64,000 bases of DNA from Adineta steineri (lineage: Eukaryota > Rotifera > Eurotatoria > Adinetida > Adinetidae). Position 1 is the stretch's first letter. Each line of letters opens with the position of its first letter. Below are positions 1-11,039 of the stretch, one piece after another. The stretch covers positions 33,613 through 97,612 of the forward strand of contig CAJNOI010000044.1 in NCBI GenBank assembly GCA_905250115.1, in the 5' to 3' direction. A program made the translations under genes and the position numbers. The notes beneath the pieces were generated by a model, which did no database searches, was not told the origin of the DNA, and worked only from the letters and a program-made list of their open reading frames with translations.

Positions 1-1000
1 CAATAATATTTGCATTGGTGATGGTGTTCAATTGCATCTTCATACCAGGTCGCAATAATATTTGCATTGGTAATAGTGTTCAGTTGTATGTTTATATCAG
101 ATGACATTGATATTTGCATTGGTGGTGTTGTTCAACTACATATTTATACCAGATGGCATTAATATTTGCATTGGTGGTGGTATTTAACGTAATATTTATA
201 CAAGGTGGCATTAATACTTGCATTGGTGACGGTGTTCAATTGCATCTTCATACCAGATGGCATTAATATTTGCATTGGTGATGGTGTTCAATTGCATCTT
301 CATACCAGATGGCATTAAGATTTGCATAGGTGGTGGTTTTTAACGTAGTATTTATACAAGGTGCCATCAGTATTTGCATTGGTGATGGTGTTCAATTGCG
401 TCTTCATACCAAATGCCATTAATATTTGTATTAGAGGTGGTGTTCAATTACATCTTCATATCAGATGGCATTCATATTTGCATCGGTGGTGGCGTTCAAT
501 CGCATCTTCATAGCAGATGGCATTAATATTTCCATTGGTGATGGCGTTCAGTTGCATCGTCATACCAGATGGCATTAATATATGCATCGATGATAGTGTT
601 CAATTGCATCTTCATATCAAATGCCATTAATATTTGCATTGGTGATGGTGTTCAGTTTGATATTGATACGTGGAGGAAATAATATTTGTATTGGCGAGTG
701 TGTTCAGTTTGATTTTCATAGCAGGTCACAATTATATTTGCTCTCGTGATGGTGTTCAATTTGATATTCATACCAGGTGGCAATAATATGCGTATTGGTG
801 ATGGTGTTCTGTTTTATCTTCGTATCAGGTGGCATTAATGGTTGCATTGGTGATGGTGTTCAACATTGTATTCGTATCAGTGTAGCATCAGTATTTGCAT
901 TGGTGATTTCGTTGAATCAGGTATTGATATTAAGTGGTAGTGACAGTTGCAGTGATGATAGTGTTGAATGGGGTATTTATATCTGGTGGCATCAGTTTTT
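1..1000. repeat. Minisatellite, about 52-bp period
   Basis: A tandem array starts at the window edge, so its left end is not seen. Each unit contains atttgcattggtgatggtg, then gttcaattgcatcttcatac and a short cagatggcattaat-like tail. Successive unit starts at 1, 53 and 105 give a 52-bp period. Units diverge by point changes and small indels, and become hard to recognise after about 900-1000; scattered GT-rich relics run to about 1350. The period is not a multiple of three and units carry stops in the frames inspected, so the short ORFs here are not regarded as genes. Confidence 0.9.
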
Positions 1001-3764
1001 ATTTTGTTGATGATATTTTTTCGCGAGTTGATAGAAAATGGATTCGTTGTTGGTGTTTTTGTTGGCGATTGTTTGTGAGTTGATTCTAGATGGGATTGAG
1101 TTGTTATAGGTGATGATGTGGATGCCGTAGTTTTCACTGGATGATTTGTTATTTTTATTGATGATGCTCATTGTTGTGTATATCATTTTGAGATGTTGGT
1201 GTTTGTTAAGTTATTAGTATTGTCCACTTTGGTATTAATGTTTGGGTTTTGTTGGCGTTGTGAAGGGTTTTGTGGGTGGTTTGGTGTTTTAGTAGAAGTG
1301 CATGGTCGTATTAGTGTTTGTTTTTATGCTGGATTAGTGTTTTGAAGTATTAATATTGGTTTTGAATGTTGAAATAAAAAGAAAATGAAAATCGGAAACA
1401 GATAGATAAAAGTTGAGGATATATAAAGATGAAAGGTATATTTCACAAATGGTAATAGTGAATTACTCTCAAATGCTTTGGGGAATATTTAGTTTCCTCA
1501 ATAGTATTTGAGTTTTAAACATAAATAAAAGTATAAAAAAAGGATAGTACTTACCTCTATTTGATATTACAGTATGTGTATCGTTTACTTTTTCGTCTGA
1601 GTATTTATTCTCACTGATCAATAAGATTATTATCTAATGGATACCTTTTTTTTATATATGTTGAGTCATTGTGCGACTGAAATATATATATGAAATATTT
1701 TATCGACGAAATAAATAACGTCAAAACAACATTATAGTCATGTAAATCCTACGAATAAGATTTAAAATCATTTGACAATTTGATGCACATATATAATGCA
1801 TACGATTATCTTTATAATATCGACAAAGAATAAAATGACAAGATTAATTTCTTCGAAATAAAAAAAATACATACATTCTAATGAAAGGAATTTGATTTTT
1901 CATTGTTTTGTCTTATGTATGGATTTTTCTCTTGCTTGTCATACTTTTGATGAGATACAGATGCGCAAAAGAAAACAAGTCACAAAAATGTAATTGTAAA
2001 ACAGATAAATGTCATTTTGTTGACGATTATTTTTATAATCAAAAGAATATAATACGCAACTGTATTTCAAGTACTATTGTAAATTGTCAGATCATTCGAT
2101 TACATCTATTCGTAAATACTCTGAGACAATTCAAGGATCAATTTATTAGGATTTTAACGATGATCCAAATCGTTTTCATTAACAGCAAATGTCATTATGT
2201 AAATAAAAAGTGGCTATAAGAATTCAATTCTCTACGATTTTTTTTGAAAAACGACTACAACAGATGATAACCGAAATGAAAAACTGAGGAAAATTATAAA
2301 TTAAAGTTTAATAACAATTCAACAACCATTCATCTTTTTATAAAAATTTTCAATAGTTGTTAAATGTTCATACCAATGATAAGTATTCTCTTTAAATTAT
2401 TTCAACTTTTTTTTCTTCCAATAGAGATTATCGTTCACTTTTTCTTTAAGCATATATTTTTACTGATCGGCAAGTTAAGAATCTTATCTGCAAATTTGTT
2501 TAGATGCATATCTTATGAAAGAGAAGATAGCATAGTGATTTTTAGATATGATTTTTTGTATATTAATATTGATGCTGAGTTCTTTCCACATTTTGGATGA
2601 TATGTAAAGAAATTTGATTGAATTAACACTGAAAATAAGTAGATATTTCTTTATTACAAATTTAACTAATAAATAATTTAAAAATCTATATTTATTCTTA
2701 ATAAATGTAACTACTAATTCTAAAATATTTAATTTATTTCAGCTAAAGATTTCTTTTCACTGAGTAACGCGAAAACGATTTAGTTGACAAATCTTCTTTT
2801 TTTTATCTGAATATTACGCACATTATTTAAGATACATATTATTAATGAGTGCAGTGATGCGAAAAACAAAAATATTACTTCGATTTAGTAACGACAGAAT
2901 CTATGCACGTAGAAACATGACTTGGTAGCTCATTGTGAAGAAAAATAAAAGAGAACGAAAAAAACGTCGTTCTACAATATCAACGTGGCGTCTATTCTTT
3001 TTCTCACCTTTTATTATTATAAGACATACGTCGAAAAAAGGTAACTTTGTAATGAGAGAGAAAAATGAATTATTTGCCATTTTTGAATCTCTATTTTATT
3101 GTGTGAGATCGAATATTATATTTAAATTATTTATAGATTAATAAGAGAAAATAAAATTAGTTTTATCTTTCCATCTATTCAAGATAAATACAAAAAATAG
3201 TTTTCCTATTAATTTAATTTAAAACTTTAACAATTAATCAAATCAAACAAAGATAAATATCTAATTTTATTTTTTAATATGAAGCAAACATTTTGTTATT
3301 GTATCTTTCAAATAAATGAGCTGAAAAATCTCTTTGTTTAGTTCTAATGTCTATAGTCGAAATACGTTCTTGAATAGATACAAAATATGTATACGATGAG
3401 TTTGAATCTATAATAACGTGAGCATTTGTAGAATCAATGAAGATTTTTTATTTTTCGATCATTTCAAGTGAGCGTATCAATAAAAGTGTTTATAGTTAGT
3501 CGTATTAATATGACTTTTCTCTATTTAAATATCAATTTCAAGATAAGACAAAAAATGTTTATGTTAAAAAATTTATCTCCAATATCATTAAGAATACCTT
3601 CATCAACAACAAAGAATATAACTGAACATTTTCGTAGTATAAACAATTCTTGATTATAACAGCAAAGAAAAATTATAAACTAACTTTCGAGAATCGAATA
3701 TTTTCTTTATACAAAGAGAAATATGAATTATATAAAAATTCGTTTTTTCAAAAACAAAATATAT
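1001..3764. other. Gene-free AT-rich spacer
   Basis: After a GT-rich decayed margin of the minisatellite (to about 1350), the segment is AT-rich with homopolymer runs. Short ORFs at 1908-2219, 2364-2600, 2935-3141 and 3468-3838 have no recognisable domain, no codon pattern like the real genes of this window and no flanking splice signals in a consistent frame. No RNA gene was recognised. Confidence 0.6.
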
Positions 3765-4390
3765 ATATTCTCCAGCTACATAGAACAAAGATGATACTAA
3801 TTTTCACTAAAGTCGTCAGAGATTCGAAAAATTCTTGAACAGCATGAAAGATTATAGACCATCTTATTTTTCATGCATCTGATGAATAAATAGAAAAATG
3901 TTTAAATATGAGTGTAAGTTAAATATGGCACTCGTACACTCACGGACACATAAAAGTACTGACAGAAAGTATCGAAAGATTAATATATAGTACACAGATT
4001 TCCAGTGTATTTTTTTTTTCTACAACAAACATAGTTATTTATAGATATCGATTTTAAATTCATGATATCTTTTGTATCAATGAACTTTATCATTTTTGTC
4101 TAACAACATTGGCAAAACTTTAAAAGATATTTGTTTTATAGAACTAAACATCTTACGTCATGAAAAAATTCTATATTCATTAGAATATTTATCATTTATT
4201 CTCTAGTCTTTTTATTTAATATAAGTACTGAATATTTATTTAGTGAATAAAAAAAGATAGAATAGGAAGTGATAAGAACTTTACATGCATCAGAGCCGTA
4301 TAGCTATAGAATTAAACAAAAGAAAACATTATTCGTACGCCAAGAAATATATCTGACAAAATATTTTTTATTGATTAATATTAGCGAATA
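3765..4390 (+). repeat. Inverted-repeat arm A
   Basis: This stretch reappears, reverse-complemented, at 11040-11830. Shared landmarks include tatagaactaaacatct (left copy near 4136), caacattggcaaaacttt (near 4106) and atagaattaaa followed by aaaagaaaacatt (near 4309). Similarity starts near the sequence tacatagaac (about 3778) and fades after atctgacaaaatattt (about 4350-4390). It has no ORF of interest. It may be a dispersed noncoding repeat inserted twice, or the arm of a large palindrome. Confidence 0.8.
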
Positions 4391-5654
4391 ACCTGAATAA
4401 TATCAAGAAACAGACTGTCCAAAGTAGAACTGTCAAAGAGCAAACGTTTCATATTCATATAGACTGATTCAAAAAAATATCTTGAAGGTGTGAATGTGAG
4501 ATGATGACAATACTCACTTCCATCCCATACCTACCCTTCTTATTAATTTTCTATCATCTGAGTATAAAATGTAAAGTTCAACTAGAGATAATATATCTCT
4601 CGTTTTTAGAAAAAAATATTTATTATAAACATAACAAGAAATAAATGAATCAATATAATAACATTAGTTCTATGGAGTAACACTCTTTTCAAAAAATCTA
4701 AGCTGAATAATAATAAAAGGGAAAATCTAATTCATGTGTCTCACCAGACATTTATTGATAAGATATTAATGTTTAACTTGATATATTCTATCGAATGAAA
4801 AACAATTAATCAATGTATCAGAAGTTTTCTTGAATGTTAGTAATACTTGGTTTTATGAATTAAGAATAGAGTATTTGCATTTAATTGAGATTTAATTCTA
4901 TTGTTTTACTTTCAAAAACAAGTTAATTAACTTATATGAAAATATAGTATAGAAGTTTTGCAAGGTAGAATTCGATTATGATACAACTTTGAATGATCTA
5001 ATGAATAAGAGAGAGATTATTTCACAGGTAGTACATTTATTGATAAGAAATTGACGTCTAAAATTATTTTTTAAGATTGTCAACTCTATGCTGTCATGAA
5101 TTAAAAAGAAAAAGAGAAATTGTTTCTATTTATGTATTTCAAATGAATAATTTGTCATATATCAATTATATTATGTATATCTTAATATCATTTCATATAA
5201 TCACTGATAATGACAAATATAAATTTATATGCACTTGAATCCTTTCAGTTTATACTAATTAATGCTTCTTCTGTAAAAGAAAGCTATGAGAGAATCATCT
5301 TAAATATATTCTTTTTAAGGGAATTCTATATTTAATTCATTCCAACGCATCGACGATAAAATCAATATAAAATAATACTCTTGCAAAGTGGAATAATTAC
5401 TTAAGTTGATATTCACATCATTTAATACTATCGATTAAAACGAACTCTCGGAGATATCTTTTCAAAAGACTAATTGTTGTAGTCATAGTTTTCTGTTGTT
5501 AGACATCATCTCAATGATTAAAAGGAAAGCAGAATATGTTGTGTATTAGTTTTAATAATCTTCAAGAAATAATTGTAAAATAATAATGTAATAAATAGTC
5601 AACAAGTAATTCTTATGTATAATATATAGATTTCTTTTACTTTTTTTATAAGAC
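4391..5654. other. Gene-free AT-rich spacer
   Basis: AT-rich sequence without a recognisable gene, RNA or repeat. It lies inside the pair of inverted arms; only weak, unconvincing similarity to the mirror segment near 9950-11000 was seen. Confidence 0.55.
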
Positions 5655-5982
5655 AATGTTGCTCTGGCAGATCAATGTTACCATTAATCCGCACATTTTT
5701 CGTCATTGCAACATGTATTTAATCAGATTAAGATTTTTTACCTCTTGGTAAGTTTGTAATAAGCAATTTATTTCGATAGTATATGGTGCACGACATCTAC
5801 TATGTCTTTACACATTCGATACTTTCTATTGTGTTTTGTTAATAAAATATTTAGAAAGACAAAATGAATATCGAGCACTACGGATTATCAAGAAAAGTTG
5901 CTTATTACAACTTATTAAGATATATGTGGCAATGACGAACGTATGTGGATTAACGATAATATTGATCTGTCAGAGTAACATT
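5655..5982. mobile_element. MITE with long terminal inverted repeats
   Basis: About 328 bp bounded by inverted repeats of roughly 65 bp. The left end reads aatgttgctctggcagatca and the right end, reverse-complemented, reads aatgttactctgacagatca; the match continues through ttaatcc(g/a)cac and cgtcattgc. It encodes nothing credible. A convincing target-site duplication was not found because the flanks are homopolymer-rich. A second partial copy of the terminus lies at 9568-9610. The superfamily is not assigned. Confidence 0.75.
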
Positions 5983-7149
5983 TTTTTTCTGAAAACAAGG
6001 ACTAAAATTGTAATATGATTATATGGTTGTTTGTATCTGTATATTTATTTTCATTAATCACAAACATCATAAAATCTATGTTAGAATAAAATTAATTAAA
6101 TACATAGCAAAGAGTTTAATTACTAGAAAAACTGTCACAATGACATCTTTTATATTTTTTATCATTATTATGAAATATGAATTAGAATTACCTGAGTTTA
6201 TACTTTCGAAAAATAAAGAATTCATTCTTTTTTTTGCACTGTGATCTCAAGATTTTAATTATGAAAAAAGATAAGTAAAATAATTGGCGAAATATAATTA
6301 TTATTTTTGAATGAATATTAAAAAGAAACATTGATTTATTTTTTCATTTCATGATAACTTTTATATAAATTATTTGATATATTGAAGATTGTAAAATAAT
6401 TATTTCATTTTATTTGAGATCTTTTCTTCAGTATGAATACTTATTTGTTTTCTGAAAATATGACTTTGATCATTAGCAATGGGTTAAATCTTTGATCGAC
6501 AAGTTGCTAAGCCGGCATTTCATACTAAAAATTAAAGTATAGATTTTATTCTAGAAATAATTCTTCATATATAAATATATATGATTTTAGTTACAAAAAT
6601 GTAAATGCTACTGATCGATGTCTTGCCGCATGTGTTTGTCAAAAATTACCTAATGGTGAAATACTTCGGCTTGGGTAATAAAATAGATTTAAAAATGATT
6701 TACTTCTCTTCGCTTTATATCTTTTAAGATTATGCAAATCTAATCGAGCTCACAGTGAAAGTATTTCATTTCGTAGAATCTATCTACAACTTGATGAAAG
6801 AATATTACCATTCAATGCTGGACAAATACTGAAAAATTCTTTTCTTTTTTTATATATAGGGTCTTCAATATTTTATTAAAAATACAATGACATTTATCGT
6901 TCTTTCTTGTTATCGAAATATCATAAAATAATATAAGCATGTTATGTTGATTATAGTTTTTTGCTATCATATATTTTTATAAAAGTTTTAATTATCCTAC
7001 GAGTTCTTCTATAATTAGAGTACTCAGAAGAAAAGAACAGAGATTTCCATCGTGAAATGATAACGTCAACTGCTTTAGTCTCATCTAATCTTTAAAATAT
7101 TTTTTAATTGCAAATTCTATATCAAAAGTGAACATATTGTATTTCTAGT
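5983..7149. other. Gene-free AT-rich spacer
   Basis: AT-rich, no recognised gene. The ORF at 6023-6244 has a lysine/isoleucine/phenylalanine composition expected from random AT-rich DNA. The segment ends at a pyrimidine-rich acceptor-like tttctag just before 7150. Confidence 0.5.
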
Positions 7150-7338
7150 CGTGATATATTAGAGCGTCTTATTGAACTTCAATCATATGAAAATCAGTTT
7201 TTATTAAATACTTTACGTCAATATTTTGATAAACTTGATGCACCAGAAGATCGTAATAAATATTTATCAATTTTAATTGAAAAATTCTCCAAACGTTTTC
7301 AAGAATGTAATAAAGATCTTGGTTTATCATCTGGTTCG
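7150..7338 (+). pseudogene. Orphan coding-like exon, function unclear
   Basis: An acceptor-like tttctag is followed by about 63 codons with the codon use of real genes in this window, reading RDILERLIELQSYENQ and later LIEKFSKRFQECNKDL. A GT at the codon after LSS could be the donor; a stop follows in the same frame downstream. No neighbouring exon could be found on either side within the inverted-arm region. The LIEKFSxRFxxCN segment faintly resembles the middle of Arf-GEF Sec7 domains of the EFA6/PSD type, but the invariant Sec7 motifs lie elsewhere and are not seen, so this is only a hint. It is either one exon of a gene with long introns or a gene relic. Confidence 0.35.
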
Positions 7339-7991
7339 TTAGAATTTTACTTTTTCATTTTTAGAAACTAATCAGGTCCTATGTTTTTCATTAAAACCTC
7401 GGATGTGGATTTGTGTTCTTCATCTATATCCAGATTCACCCACACCCTCAAGATGTTGAAATATTTTTGTAACGATATTAATATACATCTTGAATTGTAA
7501 AAGAGAAAAAACAAATAATTAAATCGAATGAAGATTTTCAAACGATTTCAAATTGATTTTAGATTAATTATTTACTTAAACGCACTTATGAATATTTTTT
7601 TTCGACAAAACTCAAGAAAAACTTTAATTATCATTTTCAAAAATATTAAACTGTAAAATAAAGTAAAGAGAATTGAATAAATAAATGACATTCATCGAAT
7701 TTCATAACAAAAAATCTTTTATTTAATTAAACCAAAACAAAAAGATTATTTGTATCTTTTCTGATCTCAAAGGAGAAAACTTAACGAAATTCTTATGATT
7801 TATTTTTAATACAATCCTAATGAACACCAAATTGTTTTTATTATGAAAATTCTGTAACGACTAAAAAAAGGTTTACTTCATTCTTTTTTCTTCACATATT
7901 TTTATTGACTTTGACTCATTTTATCTTATCGAAGTCTAGGTAAATAAGAAAATATAACAAACATTCATTTCTTTTCGAAATTCATCAACAA
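7339..7991. other. Spacer and upstream region of the B-box gene
   Basis: AT-rich. Contains a copy of cccacaccctcaa near 7440 that also occurs in the hairpin at 28530-28573. The 100 bp before the start at 7992 should hold promoter and 5' UTR, but no clear element is visible. Confidence 0.45.
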
Positions 7992-9352
7992 ATGGCAACG
8001 GCAAACACCAGAGCACAATGTTCTATTTGTAACAAAGCGAATACAACATATGTTTGTTCAGGATGTTCAAAAGGTTTTTGTTTTCAACATTTAACAGAAC
8101 ATCGACAAATTCTTGGCAACAAATTAGAAGAAATTGTCAGTAATCATGATCAGTTTCAACAAACGATTATTCAAAAAAAACAAAATCCCTTGAATTCTTC
8201 TTTTATTGAACAAATTAATCAATGGGAAACAGATTCAATTGATCAAATTCAAAAAACAGCAAAAGAATGCCGAGAAACACTGATGACTTTGACAGAAAAG
8301 TCGATCAACGATATTGAAAACAAGTTTATTGAATTATCTCAGAAATTAAAAGGAATTCGTGAAGAAAATGAATTTAACGATTTTGATTTAAATCATTTTC
8401 AGTTACAATTAACACAAATTACAGAAGAATTGAATAAACCATCAAATATTTCAATTCGACAAGATTCACAAGAATTTATTAAGAAAATTTCAGTTATTTC
8501 ATCACCATTCAGTATGTTTCTTTCATCATTTCAATTTTCTATGTCGGCATCAGCACCACCAGTTTCGGCGCCAACATCAATAAATACACTACCACCAACG
8601 ACTACAACACCATCCAAAAGTATTTTTTCAAATGCACCTAAATTTGGCGCTGCTGATACAAATACTAAACCATTATCAATATTTTCGATGGCAACAACAA
8701 CTACTAGTACTACAAACGAAAAACCATCAAACAGCAGTAAGATATATATATATATATATGATTTAAACGAATAGAAATTCATTAATATTCTTTTTAAGGT
8801 CCATTTACATTTGGTATCAATAATCAGGGATCCTCTGTCTTTGGTAGTGGATCTTTCCCTTCGATGTCATCGACAATTCCAACAGCAAAAATAGAAACTA
8901 ATGCTGATGATGATCGTGAAGGCGGTGGTGACGATTCTGAATATGAACCAAATGTATCATTCAAACCTATTGTTCAGCGATCAGCTGTTGAAGTTAAAAC
9001 TGGTGAAGAGGATGAAAATGTTCTTTTCTGTGAACGTGCTAAACTTTATCGCTTTGATACGGCAGCAAATCAAATGAAAGAACAAGGTGTTGGTGAATTG
9101 AAAATCTTACAACATAAAACAACAAAAGTGTGTCGAATATTAATGCGTCGTGAACAAGTACTGAAATTATGTGCAAATCATCAGATAACATCACAAATGG
9201 AACTAAAATCACATCAAGGTTCAGCTAATGCTTATTTATGGTCAGCAATGGATTTTGCTGATGGTGAAGCTAAACATGAAACATTATGTATAAGATTTAA
9301 AACTAATGAACAGGCTAAAACTTTTGCTAAGGTATTTAATGAAGCCAAATAA
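7992..9352 (+). CDS. B-box / FG-linker / RanBP1-type domain fusion protein
   Basis: Two exons, 7992-8736 and 8799-9352, joined over a 62-bp GT...AG intron rich in TA; predicted 432 aa. Residues 10-37 form a B-box-like zinc finger with spacing C-x2-C-x8-C-x2-C-x4-C-x2-H-x3-H. Residues about 45-165 are a glutamine-rich coiled-coil region. Residues about 190-275 are low-complexity Ser/Thr/Pro/Ala with FG-type bits (FGAAD, FTFGI, VFGSG). Residues about 296-432 are a Ran-binding domain of the RanBP2/RanBP1 class, with FCERAKLYRFD, GVGELKILQ, ILMRREQVLKLCANH and LWSAMDFADGE. Such domains bind Ran-GTP at the nuclear pore or in the cytoplasm. The first ATG gives the complete zinc finger, so it is taken as the start. 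The domain order is unusual; function as a soluble nucleoporin-like Ran binder is an inference. Confidence 0.9.
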
Positions 9353-9865
9353 GCAAATGCTAATGGTCATTGATAAATATCAAGAAAAACAAAATTAATA
9401 AAACATTTTGTGTTGTTCTTATTCTAAATTGATATTCATCATATATATGTGTGTCGGTGTGTACCTCTTTTTTTCCTGTTCTGAATGCTTTATTTCCTTC
9501 TTCTCCTTGTGCTTGTGTGTGCATGTATCGGATATTAATGTTAAGTTAAAAAATTCTTGAAAAAAAAGATGGTAACATTAGCCTGCCAGAGCAACACTTT
9601 TTTTCTTATTAAAACGAAAAAGAATTAAAAAATGTATTACAATAAATGTAAACTAGGATTTATATAAAATCTTACATTATTCTTGCACAATAGTCATCAT
9701 CAATAAACTATGTACTGTAATGTCGTAAGTCATAACAAACTAGATTCTATTTTGTTTCGTTGAAAAATGAAATGTGTATGAACACGGTAAATATAAAGAA
9801 CTGGAATTCATCTATTGAGTTATCGCTTTTTGGCTAAGATCAAAGTGTAGTATCTGTTTTCGTCA
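9353..9865. other. 3' region with MITE-end remnant
   Basis: Follows the B-box/RanBP gene. aataaa-like signals near 9400 may serve polyadenylation. At 9568-9610 the sequence ggtaacattagcctgccaga followed by gcaacactttttttct matches the right terminus of the MITE at 5655-5982 (gataatattgatctgtcaga, gtaacattttttttct). Only this end is recognisable here. Confidence 0.55.
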
Positions 9866-10035
9866 GTTTGAAAGCCGGCGCTGATCTCATTGAGATCCGG
9901 CTCTTTCAAGCGAAATATGGACATCGGTCAGGATCACTCGAGTTCACTCGGATCTGTGCCACGAATCATCTCGATAATGCAGTGCCGTTGAGTTTGATTC
10001 ACTCCCGTTTCCTTCGGGGTACGGGAATCTTATCA
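9866..10035. other. GC-rich, hairpin-forming island
   Basis: About 170 bp with roughly balanced base composition inside very AT-rich DNA. At 9870-9907 a strong stem pairs gaaagccgg with ccggctctttc (one bulge) around an inner gatctc/gagatc stem. Near 10000-10030 tcccgt pairs with acggga. The plus-strand ORF at 9868-10110 spans it but has no recognisable domain. It does not look like a tRNA or 5S rRNA. It could be a structured RNA, a transposon fragment or foreign DNA. Confidence 0.45.
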
Positions 10036-11039
10036 GAAAATGAAAACATTAAATATCTCTTAAGAAATATATTAGTCTTTCTTCGGTTCTATATAGTATC
10101 AAATCTGTAAGAACAAAAATGTAATACAATCTACTTCTGCCTTTCACGATCAATATTTACAAGTTTTTTTTTAATTTTGTTTTTTATGTTAGAATTCTTC
10201 TTATATCAAAAGTAACAGACATATATATTGTTCGATTTATTGAACGAAAGATAATTTAATTCTTATCAAATCAATAACTGAAGAAGTAAAACTTAAAATC
10301 GTACCTAAATCATCTACCTTGAAGCTGTGAGAGTTGACCTTCTATTAACCCACATCCACAACTTAGAATTCAAAAGGCTTTATTTATTTCTTTGATATGT
10401 TTTAGATCATTTTTCTACTCGTATTACTGTACTTCTTCATCATAAACTTGTTCTTCTTGATTTAATATTGAAATTCAAAAAATATTTTCTTATGAATATC
10501 ATCATTCTATGATATACTAGAAGTTGAGTTAATATATTAATTCTGTGATCCTTTTATTAATAAGGTCTTAGTAGAATATATCATAATTTTGAGTTAGAGA
10601 TTATATAGTAATAAAAATGGAAGTTATTTGAATGTGATAAAGTTAATGTTTTGAAGATATATGTAAAGAGAAATGCATATATTCAAATTCTCAAAAATTA
10701 ATCTTCTTTTTTATGGAGTGTCATGATACATTACAATGGTTTGAATTATCGAATTCTTTTTCCACTTTTAGAGAATAATATATAGTTAAACCAAATTAAT
10801 CTGTTGATCCTTGATAGCAAACAAAAGTACAAAGAACATATTATGATCGATCAAATCAAATTCTTATTTTATCTTCACACATTCTTTGTATCATAAATGA
10901 TACTAATTATAAATTTTAATATTCTGGTTTAGTTGAATTATAACTCTAATAAATAAGAAAATACATGTATTTCATATTCATTTATCATGTTGTGCTTATA
11001 TCTGATATAAACATCTTTTGTTCATATGAATTAATGATA
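10036..11039. other. Gene-free AT-rich spacer
   Basis: No gene, RNA or clear repeat seen. Confidence 0.5.

Noticed and set aside
777..1186. Overlapping ORFs on both strands in the right end of the minisatellite
   Set aside because: They are translations of diverged repeat units; no domain and no splice context.
1908..2219. 103-codon plus-strand ORF with a hydrophobic start
   Set aside because: Composition as expected for AT-rich noncoding DNA; no homology, no neighbouring exons.
5836..6018. 60-codon ORF
   Set aside because: Lies over the right inverted repeat of the MITE and reads out of it; not a gene.
9868..10110. 80-codon ORF over the GC-rich island
   Set aside because: Open mainly because of local composition; no domain, no splice signals. 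Kept only as a structural oddity.
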